From Plasmopara viticola (taxonomy: Eukaryota > Oomycota > Peronosporomycetes > Peronosporales > Peronosporaceae): 64,000 nt of DNA. The position numbers were made by a program, and so were the translations under genes. The notes under the pieces were generated by a model. It saw only the letters and a program-made list of their open reading frames with translations, searched no databases and was not told the DNA's origin. This document shows positions 56,312 through 64,000 of the stretch, in pieces; within the stretch, counting starts at the first letter, position 1; each line of letters starts with the position of its first letter. The DNA is taken from contig MBPM02000034.1 of the NCBI GenBank assembly GCA_001695595.3, positions 434,001 through 498,000 on the forward strand. Direction: 5' to 3'.

Positions 56312-56581
56312 GATAGTTATGATCGTTTGGCGACAAGATTTGAAATGAATTGCTTTTGCAATGGCTGCTTTGGAGGAGGTCGTGTGCCCGAGAATTACGA
56401 GACTACTGGTGCATACAAGGGGGCCAACCTCGTATGACCATATCAGGCGCACCAACAGATGATATATATACGTCAAACACCTCTTTGGGTTTGAATCAGC
56501 TTAAGGCTGTAAAAGTATAGGACGTCTATCTCGTTTGCTGGTGTAATCTTACAGATAATAGATTTAGTGATTAGTACAGTA

Positions 56582-57241
56582 TTACTGTGTGACTTGTCCA
56601 ACTACAATCCTAAATAGAGAGTGGAATGCTTCAGAAATATTCACACCAGTGCATGCAGACGTCTCGAAATACTCATATCCTTTAGATTGAGCGTAGGCCC
56701 TTGCTTCGTCTTCTGATACGACACGAGGTCGGTCGACTTTGTTCCCACACAAAACGCAAGGAAACTCTTCAGCTCCGAACTTAACGGCCTCTCGCAACCA
56801 ACTATCTAGGGATTCAAAGCTTTTCCGCGAAGTCACGTCGAACATGAGAATTCCACCTTGGGTGTCTTTGTAAAATTCATTCCGCACCTCCAAATACTCA
56901 GGCAAACCTGAAAGATCCCAAAAATTTACACGTACTTCCTTCTCATTGACCATTACAGGCTTAACTCCATAGTCAATGCCGATAGTCGATATATACTTGC
57001 TCACAAACTTTTCTTCACAGTAACGCTTAATGACACAGCTCTTCCCCACGCCACTTTCACCCAACGAAATTATCTTTACTCGCAACGCACTCGGTAAAAC
57101 GCTGTCCTTCTTAATCTCTCTCTTGTCACAACTCAGCGAGGAGCCTCCAAATAGGCCCGTTGACTTAATTTCATCATTCATTTGTCGTCTCGACATAGTT
57201 TCTTCAGTTTTGTCAAGTTTACGTAATGCTATAAGTTGCAT
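56582..57241 (-). CDS. RJL-family small GTPase (DNAJC27/RBJ-like, no J domain), 219 residues
   Basis: ATG at 57239-57241; Met16 is an alternative start. GTPase motifs are GESGVGKS (61-68), switch I with Thr86 in YISTIGIDYG, NKVD (167-170) and ETSAC (193-197). The RJL signature is strong: RVKIISLGESGVGKSCVIKR, TIGIDYGVKPV and VRNEFYKDTQGGIL. The switch II motif is DLSGL, with Leu113 at the position of Ras Gln61, so intrinsic hydrolysis should be impaired, as known for the family, which lacks this Gln. The C-terminus (QVTQ) has no cysteine, so no prenylation; the J domain of animal members is absent. RJL proteins have been linked by phylogenetic profile to flagella, which fits a zoosporic organism. 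No intron. Confidence 0.92.
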   Translation of the reverse strand: MQLIALRKLDKTEETMSRRQMNDEIKSTGLFGGSSLSCDKREIKKDSVLPSALRVKIISLGESGVGKSCVIKRYCEEKFVSKYISTIGIDYGVKPVMVNEKEVRVNFWDLSGLPEYLEVRNEFYKDTQGGILMFDVTSRKSFESLDSWLREAVKFGAEEFPCVLCGNKVDRPRVVSEDEARAYAQSKGYEYFETSACTGVNISEAFHSLFRIVVGQVTQ

Positions 57242-57483
57242 TCTTTTGGTCCAAAAATATCCGGATTATGTAATTTTCAAGTTAAGCTTCGGCACATTGC
57301 CTATATTGTAATCCTATACTTAATTTTATAAGTCGACATAGCTTCAGTAATCAAAGGGCTTCGAATTTGAGATGCGCGGTGTTCCATTCATTACTTATCA
57401 AAATTTCCTTGCGAACGCGAATTAAATTTCGAAGCTTATTATATAATCAACAATACATGTTGTGTTATATAAACTATCGATTT

Positions 57484-60400
57484 TTACATAAGGATGCATT
57501 GACCAGTCTGTTTGTCATGATTATCAGGCTCTTGGCCTGACGTCACTTGAGACGGTCCCGCTTCATTCTCAAAGTCAAAGTTGCGGCGGAGATACCCACG
57601 CAACAGTCGTTGTTCTTTTGAAAGTAAGCGAACCGAGTCGTCCACGATCTGCTTCGCAGCCAGTGTGTCGGAGCCTTCACCGGTTGCTTGCTGAGCCATT
57701 AAATGCTCGTAGGCGGCTTGAACGCGGAAAGCGCACTTAGACATGCGAAGTGCGGCGACATAGGCAGACGACCCCTTTAGTGAGTGTGCTTCGCGGCGTG
57801 CAGTGACAAAGTCATTTAACTCGTGAGCTTTAATCACCCGGGATGTGATCGCCTCCGACGTCGTGGCAAACTTTTTTAAGAGGGTCAAAAAGAGCTCTTC
57901 GTGTCCTCCGCACTGATCGACTCCCAATGTGTAGTTAACAGGGTCTCCTTCTGGAATCTCAATGGTAATCGGGTCGATCGAGCAAGAAAAAACAGCCTTT
58001 TTTTCCTCAGTAAACCCGGCAGGCATCTCGTCGTCCACTGAGCTACCACTTTCCATGCGCTCTAACACAGAGGGCATGCCACTGCCACTGTTACTACTGT
58101 GACCACCTCTACTTGGGTGGGTCGAACCATACTCGAGCTCTTCGTGGAAGCTGACCTTCTTCTTAGGCACAAAGCTAGACCACGCCTCTTGTCGTCCACT
58201 TGGCATTTCTACCGAATAAAATGGCGGGTGGCTCCAGAGGGTTGGGTTGGCTGGCAACGAGGAGCGCGTTCCATGGTGGACTGGGCTACTTGTAGCTTCT
58301 ACGAATGGTGTCTTGACATAAGGAAGTGTAGTAGATGTTTCGGATGGTGGCTTCTCTGGCTCAGGTGGACTTGCTGTCGAAGCACCGCTTGAGTTCCGGG
58401 ATAGTCTGAGCAGATCCGGTAGATCGTTTGTACTTGTCTGTCGTGATGTGTTGTTCACCGAGGGGCCTAAGCTGAAAATCGACGTCGTTGGCGTAACAGT
58501 TCGAACAGCTCGACCATTTTGAAGGCCAATAGACATGGGATCATCGAGCTCTAGATTTGAAATGGCCTGTGCAAGATCCAGCTGCTGCATGTGTCGAGAT
58601 GCAGGAGCAAGGCGGACGGTTGACGTCACGTCCATGAGTGTCACGTCCTCCAGGTCATTCTCGATTGGTGGCATGGGAGTAGGGGCACCTGGAGACGGCG
58701 CGGACTTTCGCATGGGGCTTCTCGCAGGAGGTAAGGAGGTGCCTCGTTGGGTCAAAGGTTGCTGTTCGTACGCACGCTCGGCAACAGGTTTACGTACCAC
58801 AGCTTCGAGAGCAGCCTTTTGTTGGCCAAGATAGCGGACCCGCATCCACTGCCGAATAGCCTTTCGGAGGCTAAGCTTTGAGATTGGCTTTACCATAAAC
58901 TCATCCATGCCACAGTCGAGACACTTCTGTCGATCGCCGCTCATTGCATATGCAGTCAAGCCAAGAATGGGGATGCGGGGAAGATTTCGCTGGTGTTCAA
59001 ACGCGCGGATTGCCGTAGAAGCAGCATACCCATCCATGATTGGCATTTCGCAATCCATGAAGACCAGATCAAATTCTGTATGGTTTTCGCAGTAGGCCTT
59101 TACTGCATCGCGGCCGTTCACTTCCCATTGAAGAAGATGGTCATCCTGTTGAAGAAAGCATTTCACTACTTCCCAGTTGAACTCATTATCTTCAACAACC
59201 AGAATGCGTGCGTGCTTCGGAACTTCTATTCTCGCGGAAGTAGTGTCACAATTGTCACCAGAACGCACGGCCCCAGTGGGTGAAAGCAGCGCTGTCGATG
59301 AGTTCAAAAAGTCTTCTGATGAGTAAAATGCGTGTTTAGGATCCACATCGTCAATCAATCTAACAACAACCGTAAAAAAAAAGTTGCTGCCAACGCCTAG
59401 TTCACTGTCAACGTCAATTGATCCATCCATAAGCTCTGCGAGCTGCTTGCAAATGGCAAGACCCAGTCCGGAACCGGTAGGGTTGTTTTGTCGAGTACGT
59501 TCCAACTTTGTAAACAATGAAAAAAGCCGCATCTTCTCCTCAGCATCCATACCAATGCCTGTATCTATAACTTGAAACAACAATTTTTTGAATTGAAATG
59601 GCAATTCTGGAGAGTGTACGACACTGCAGGCGACTGTAATGGACCCTTCATTTGTAAATTTGATTGCATTCGACAGCAAATTTAACAGCACTTGACGCAA
59701 ACGAACAACATCGCCAATCACAGCCTTAGGAACGTTGTCACCGCACTTAAGCTCAAGCTTAAGCCCACGTTCCCGAGCCTTAAATTTAAAGATTTCAATC
59801 GAGTAGTCCAGCAAATCATGCATCTGAAAGGGAGCTGTCGAGATTTCTAAATGTCCGGCCTCAATTTTGGATAAGTCAAGAATGTCGTTGATCAAATTCA
59901 GAAGAAGGGATCCCGACACATATGCCATGTGCACATACCTTTCGATAGATTTGTCCAGAGGCTGCTCTTTTAAGAGCTCCAACATGCCCAGCACACCGTT
60001 TAATGGCGTCCGCAGCTCATGACTAAATGAAGCCAAGAAATTCACCTTAGCAGCCTCCATGTGCTTCCTTGCCGTGTAGTCTTGTCCGACACCAATGACA
60101 CCGCGAATATTTCCGTGCATGTCTTTTTTGCTCGAAGCGTTCACAAGAAGCAATAGAAACACGCCACGCTTTGTTGTCATTGGCAGCTCCATTTCACCAA
60201 CGTCGATACCAATCAGTGCTTGGTTTAGTAGCTGACGCACCTGTTGTCTGCACTCGGTTGTCACGAAAGTATGCACTAACGACAGACCCAGCACGCTCGA
60301 TTTGTGATAGCCTGTAATTTCCTCGATTTTTTGGTTCCATTCGTTAATGCGACCGTTCGTATCGATACCAAAAATTGGAGCGTTCGCGGTATCAATAAGT

Positions 60401-63400
60401 CGAAAGTACTCGTGCTCTTGAGCAATGCGATCTGTGATATCTTGACCAATGCCCACGACACCAACTATGTTACCATTTAAGTCGTAACGAGGAGTCGCGT
60501 TCAGCAAGATTTCAATTCTTGTGCCTGGACGAGTAATCAGTGGAAACTCAAAGTTCGCAGTTTCAATCCCCGTTAGAGCTTGTGACAGCACTTCAGCCAC
60601 AATTGGACGAAATTCTGGCGAAATAAACGTTTCCACAAGATTTTCGCCCATAACTTCTTCGATTGAGTAATTTGTAATCTGAGCGGCCTTTCTATTCCAA
60701 ATATTGACGCACATGTTGGCATCCACACCGAAAATTGGAGCATTCGCTGTATCGATCAGTCGGCTATACTCCTGTTCCTGGGCAATGCGTTCCGTGATAT
60801 CTTGACCGATTCCAACCATACCCTTTACTTCTCCGTGCTCGTTGTAGCGCGGTGTCGCATTCAGCAAGATTTCTACACGTCGGCCAGCCTTTGTTATCAA
60901 CGGGAACTCAAAATTAGCAGTTTCTACGCCCTCAAAAGCCTTCTCGAGAACACTACGGACAGGTACTTTGTACTCATTTAAAATGAATTCCGCGACAAGA
61001 TCCTTGCCCAGCACATCCTCATTGGTATATTGCATGATATCGGCAGCCTTACGATTCCAAATATTTACATGACCATTGATATCAACACCGAAAATCGGGG
61101 CATTTGCAGTATCAATTAACCGTGTGTACTCTTGTTCCTGCGCGATACGCTCCGTAATGTCCTGCCCAATACCAACCATCCCCATAACTTCGCCATGTTC
61201 GTTGTAGCGTGGTGTTGCGTTTAACAGAATTTCCACTCGACGGCCAGCCTTCGTGATCAATGGGAACTCGAAATTTGCAGTTTCCACGCCTTCAAATGCC
61301 TTTTCAAGAACACTGCGCACAAGAACCTTGTACTCTTTTGAAATAAACTCAGCCACAAGGTCCTTACCCAACACATCCTCGTTTGTATACTGCATGATGT
61401 TGGCAGCCTTTCTATTCCATATGTTAACGCGACCATTTGAGTCTACACCGAAAATGGGAGCGTTTGCAGTATCGATTAACCGCGTGTACTCCTGTTCTTG
61501 TGCGATGCGTTCTGTGATATCCTGACCAATGCCCACCATCCCCATAACTTCGCCATGCTCATTGTAGCGTGGTGTTGCATTCAGCAAAATTTCCACCCGA
61601 CGACCGGCCTTTGTAATTAATGGAAACTCGAAATTTGCTATCTCAACGCCCTCAAAAGCCTTCTCGAGCACTCTGCGAACAGAAACTCTATACTCCTCCG
61701 AGATAAATTCAGCTACCAAGTCCTTGCCCAGAACATCTTCGTTCGTATACTGCATGATATCGGCAGCCTTGCGGTTCCAAATATTCACGCGGCCATCAAT
61801 ATCAACACCAAAAATTGGAGCATTGGCCGTATCGATCAAACGGCTGTATTCTTGTTCCTGAGCAATACGCTCTGTAATATCCTGACCAATACCGACCATA
61901 CCCATAACCTCACCGCGTTCATTGTACCGTGGCGTCGCGTTCAGCAAGATTTCTACGCGACGACCAGCCTTCGTGATAAGTGGGAACTCGAAATTCGCCG
62001 TTTCGATACCTTCGAAAGCTTTCTCTAACACGCTGCGCACAAGCACCTTGTACTCATTGGAAATAAATTCGGCAACAAGATCCTTACCCAGCACATCTTC
62101 GTTCGTATACTGCATGATATCAGCTGCCTTGCGATTCCAAATGTTCACGTGTCCATTAATATCCACACCAAAAATTGGGGCGTTTGCGGTGTCAATTAAG
62201 CGCGTGTATTCTTGTTCTTGAGCAATACGCTCTGTGATGTCCTGGCCAATACCAACCATTCCCATCACCTCACCGATCTCGTTAAAACGAGACGTCGCAT
62301 TCAGCAATATTTCCACGCGGCGGCCTGCCTTGGTCATCAGCGGAAACTCGAAGTTGGCAGTCTCGATTCCTCCACATGCCTTTGATAAAACGAGACCGAC
62401 AGCCTCACGATAATCTTCCGTAATAAACTTTTTTACCAGATTCTCTCCCATCACGTCATTTGGCGTGTATTGCGTAATTTCGGCGGCTTTTTTGTTCCAT
62501 ATGTTTACACAGCCATTCACGTCCACACCGAAAATAGGGGCGTTAGCTGAGTCAATCAATCTTGTGTACTCTTGTTCCTGAGCAATGCGATCAGTAATAT
62601 CCTGACCAATTCCTACAACACCAACGATCCGACCATGCTGGTCAAAACGAGCCGTGGCGTTCAGTAAAATATTTACCTTTCGGCCGGTCTTGGTAGTCAG
62701 TGCCAGCTCAAAGCTAGCTGTTTCATTGCCTTGTAGCGCTTGGCACATTATGTCGTATGTGATTGTTTTAAACTCTGGAGATATAATTGTTTCTACGTAC
62801 ATTTCACCAACTACCTCTTCCGACGAAAAGTTTGTGATCTGCTGGGCTTTTCGATTAAAAATATTGATACGCATGTTCGTATCCACACCAAAAATCGGAG
62901 CATTTGCTGTGTCAATAAGACGTGTGTACTCCTGTTCTTGAGCAATGCGCTCTGTGATATCCTGCCCGATCCCAACCATACCCTTAACTTCGCCCTGCTC
63001 ATTGTACCGCGGTGTTGCATTCAATAAAATCTCCACCCGTCGACCAGCCTTCGTAATTAATGGGAATTCAAAATTTGCGGTATCGATGCCCTTAAAGGCT
63101 TTCTCAAGTACTCTGCGCACAAGCACCTTATATTCTTCCGAAATAAACTCAGCAACTAAGTCCTTACCAAGAACATCTTCGTTTGTATACTGCATAATGT
63201 CGGCAGCCTTTCGATTCCAGATGTTCACGCGCCCATTTATATCCACACCGAAAATCGGAGCGTTGGCTGTGTCAATCAGGCGACTGTACTCCTGTTCCTG
63301 AGCAATACGCTCCGTAATATCTTGACCAATTCCAACCATACCCATGACCTCACCGCGTTCATTGTACCGTGGTGTCGCGTTAAGCAGAATTTCCACTCGG

Positions 63401-64000
63401 CGACCAGCTTTCGTAATTAATGGAAACTCAAAGTTGGCCGTCTCAATGCCTTTAAATGCCTTTTCTAAAACACTTCGGACAAGAACCTTGTACTCTTTTG
63501 AAATAAACTCAGCCACAAGGTCCTTACCCAACACATCCTCGTTTGTATACTGCATGATGTTGGCAGCCTTTCTATTCCATATGTTAACGCGACCATTTGA
63601 GTCTACACCGAAAATGGGAGCATTTGCAGTGTCGATCAACCGCGTATACTCCTGTTCTTGTGCGATGCGTTCTGTGATATCCTGACCAATGCCCACCATC
63701 CCCATAACTTCGCCATGCTCATTGTAGCGTGGTGTTGCATTCAGCAAAATTTCCACCCGACGACCGGCCTTTGTAATTAATGGAAACTCGAAATTTGCTA
63801 TCTCAACGCCCTCAAAAGCCTTCTCGAGCACTCTGCGAACAGACACTCTATACTCCTCCGAGATAAATTCAGCTACCAAGTCCTTGCCCAGAACATCTTC
63901 GTTCGTATACTGCATGATATCGGCAGCCTTGCGGTTCCAAATATTCACGCGGCCATCAATATCAACACCAAAAATTGGAGCATTGGCCGTATCGATCAAA
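57484..64000 (-). CDS. Hybrid histidine kinase C: at least 11 PAS, HisKA, HATPase_c, receiver, Hpt, CaaX (5' end beyond window)
   Basis: The frame is open from the right edge to TAA 57484-57486, at least 2,171 residues. The first visible codon is inside a PAS unit (LIDTANAPIF), so the start lies outside the window. Eleven PAS units of exactly 120 residues are visible (60049-64000). HisKA has SHELRTPLNG with the His codon at 60019-60021; HATPase_c has NLLSNAIKFTN, DTGIGM and GSGLGLAICKQL; the receiver has FMDCEMP with the Asp codon at 59053-59055 and VKPIS. The Hpt has HSLKGSS with the His codon at 57784-57786. The C-terminus is CILM, a CaaX box. The closest relative in the window is kinase B, so B and C look like a local tandem duplication separated by two small genes. 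Recent PAS duplication is visible. Confidence 0.95.
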   Translation of the reverse strand, partial: LIDTANAPIFGVDIDGRVNIWNRKAADIMQYTNEDVLGKDLVAEFISEEYRVSVRRVLEKAFEGVEIANFEFPLITKAGRRVEILLNATPRYNEHGEVMGMVGIGQDITERIAQEQEYTRLIDTANAPIFGVDSNGRVNIWNRKAANIMQYTNEDVLGKDLVAEFISKEYKVLVRSVLEKAFKGIETANFEFPLITKAGRRVEILLNATPRYNERGEVMGMVGIGQDITERIAQEQEYSRLIDTANAPIFGVDINGRVNIWNRKAADIMQYTNEDVLGKDLVAEFISEEYKVLVRRVLEKAFKGIDTANFEFPLITKAGRRVEILLNATPRYNEQGEVKGMVGIGQDITERIAQEQEYTRLIDTANAPIFGVDTNMRINIFNRKAQQITNFSSEEVVGEMYVETIISPEFKTITYDIMCQALQGNETASFELALTTKTGRKVNILLNATARFDQHGRIVGVVGIGQDITDRIAQEQEYTRLIDSANAPIFGVDVNGCVNIWNKKAAEITQYTPNDVMGENLVKKFITEDYREAVGLVLSKACGGIETANFEFPLMTKAGRRVEILLNATSRFNEIGEVMGMVGIGQDITERIAQEQEYTRLIDTANAPIFGVDINGHVNIWNRKAADIMQYTNEDVLGKDLVAEFISNEYKVLVRSVLEKAFEGIETANFEFPLITKAGRRVEILLNATPRYNERGEVMGMVGIGQDITERIAQEQEYSRLIDTANAPIFGVDIDGRVNIWNRKAADIMQYTNEDVLGKDLVAEFISEEYRVSVRRVLEKAFEGVEIANFEFPLITKAGRRVEILLNATPRYNEHGEVMGMVGIGQDITERIAQEQEYTRLIDTANAPIFGVDSNGRVNIWNRKAANIMQYTNEDVLGKDLVAEFISKEYKVLVRSVLEKAFEGVETANFEFPLITKAGRRVEILLNATPRYNEHGEVMGMVGIGQDITERIAQEQEYTRLIDTANAPIFGVDINGHVNIWNRKAADIMQYTNEDVLGKDLVAEFILNEYKVPVRSVLEKAFEGVETANFEFPLITKAGRRVEILLNATPRYNEHGEVKGMVGIGQDITERIAQEQEYSRLIDTANAPIFGVDANMCVNIWNRKAAQITNYSIEEVMGENLVETFISPEFRPIVAEVLSQALTGIETANFEFPLITRPGTRIEILLNATPRYDLNGNIVGVVGIGQDITDRIAQEHEYFRLIDTANAPIFGIDTNGRINEWNQKIEEITGYHKSSVLGLSLVHTFVTTECRQQVRQLLNQALIGIDVGEMELPMTTKRGVFLLLLVNASSKKDMHGNIRGVIGVGQDYTARKHMEAAKVNFLASFSHELRTPLNGVLGMLELLKEQPLDKSIERYVHMAYVSGSLLLNLINDILDLSKIEAGHLEISTAPFQMHDLLDYSIEIFKFKARERGLKLELKCGDNVPKAVIGDVVRLRQVLLNLLSNAIKFTNEGSITVACSVVHSPELPFQFKKLLFQVIDTGIGMDAEEKMRLFSLFTKLERTRQNNPTGSGLGLAICKQLAELMDGSIDVDSELGVGSNFFFTVVVRLIDDVDPKHAFYSSEDFLNSSTALLSPTGAVRSGDNCDTTSARIEVPKHARILVVEDNEFNWEVVKCFLQQDDHLLQWEVNGRDAVKAYCENHTEFDLVFMDCEMPIMDGYAASTAIRAFEHQRNLPRIPILGLTAYAMSGDRQKCLDCGMDEFMVKPISKLSLRKAIRQWMRVRYLGQQKAALEAVVRKPVAERAYEQQPLTQRGTSLPPARSPMRKSAPSPGAPTPMPPIENDLEDVTLMDVTSTVRLAPASRHMQQLDLAQAISNLELDDPMSIGLQNGRAVRTVTPTTSIFSLGPSVNNTSRQTSTNDLPDLLRLSRNSSGASTASPPEPEKPPSETSTTLPYVKTPFVEATSSPVHHGTRSSLPANPTLWSHPPFYSVEMPSGRQEAWSSFVPKKKVSFHEELEYGSTHPSRGGHSSNSGSGMPSVLERMESGSSVDDEMPAGFTEEKKAVFSCSIDPITIEIPEGDPVNYTLGVDQCGGHEELFLTLLKKFATTSEAITSRVIKAHELNDFVTARREAHSLKGSSAYVAALRMSKCAFRVQAAYEHLMAQQATGEGSDTLAAKQIVDDSVRLLSKEQRLLRGYLRRNFDFENEAGPSQVTSGQEPDNHDKQTGQCILM
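60049..64000 (-). repeat. Tandem PAS array of kinase C (11 visible units of 360 bp)
   Basis: Seven of the eleven units are of the IMQYTNEDVLGKDLVAEF type and very similar to each other. Unit 4 (NITNFSS-like, ELALTTKTG) and unit 5 (EITQYTPNDVMG) correspond to the b and c subtypes of kinase B. 63481-64000 and 61321-61840 are 99% identical at an offset of exactly 2,160 bp (six units). Confidence 0.93.

Noticed and set aside
63997..64000. Start of kinase C at the window edge
   Set aside because: The edge codon is TTG in the middle of a PAS unit (Leu of LIDTANAPIF); the gene simply continues outside the window.

Overview
The window is nuclear DNA of a eukaryote, most likely an oomycete (Peronosporales-like, Phytophthora or downy-mildew type). 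The evidence is short GT-AG introns (52-78 nt wherever I could place them), compact islands of mostly intron-poor genes separated by long AT-rich stretches of decayed transposons, and gene families typical of stramenopiles: giant poly-PAS hybrid histidine kinases, a giant armadillo protein and a MAPKK with a C-terminal extension. The genus assignment is inference.

Layout. 1-5419 (minus): the 5' 1,806 codons of a giant armadillo-repeat protein that runs off the left edge. 5998-7223 (minus): small, poorly resolved genes. 8093-9264: an internally deleted LINE flanked by a 13-bp target-site duplication. 9867-12084 (plus): a four-exon MAP kinase kinase. 12201-18293 (minus): hybrid histidine kinase A (10 PAS). 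18.3-33.6 kb: about 15 kb with no convincing intact gene, containing a Ty3/gypsy integrase relic and a dispersed inverted repeat. 33613-38587: a compact island with SGT1 (plus), centromeric histone H3 (plus), an unrecognised four-exon gene (minus) and an ankyrin protein (minus). 38.6-46.8 kb: gene-poor, with gypsy relics, a palindromic tRNA-like (SINE-like) repeat cluster and a 98-bp tandem repeat. 46875-64000 (minus): kinase B (17 PAS), a small secreted cysteine-containing protein, an RJL-type GTPase, and kinase C (at least 11 PAS, running off the right edge).

The outstanding system is the trio of paralogous kinases. Each is one polypeptide with an array of 120-residue PAS units, then HisKA, HATPase_c, a receiver and a C-terminal Hpt domain. 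The whole His-Asp-His phosphorelay is thus present in one chain except a final response regulator. All three end in a CaaX box with terminal Met (CVIM, CGIM, CILM), which predicts farnesylation and membrane anchoring. PAS number differs among paralogues and is changing by block duplication: a three-PAS block in B, and a 99%-identical 520-bp segment at 2,160-bp spacing in C. A MAPKK lies tail-to-tail with kinase A, and an RJL GTPase with a natural Gln-to-Leu change in switch II lies between B and C. Functional links between these neighbours are inference only.
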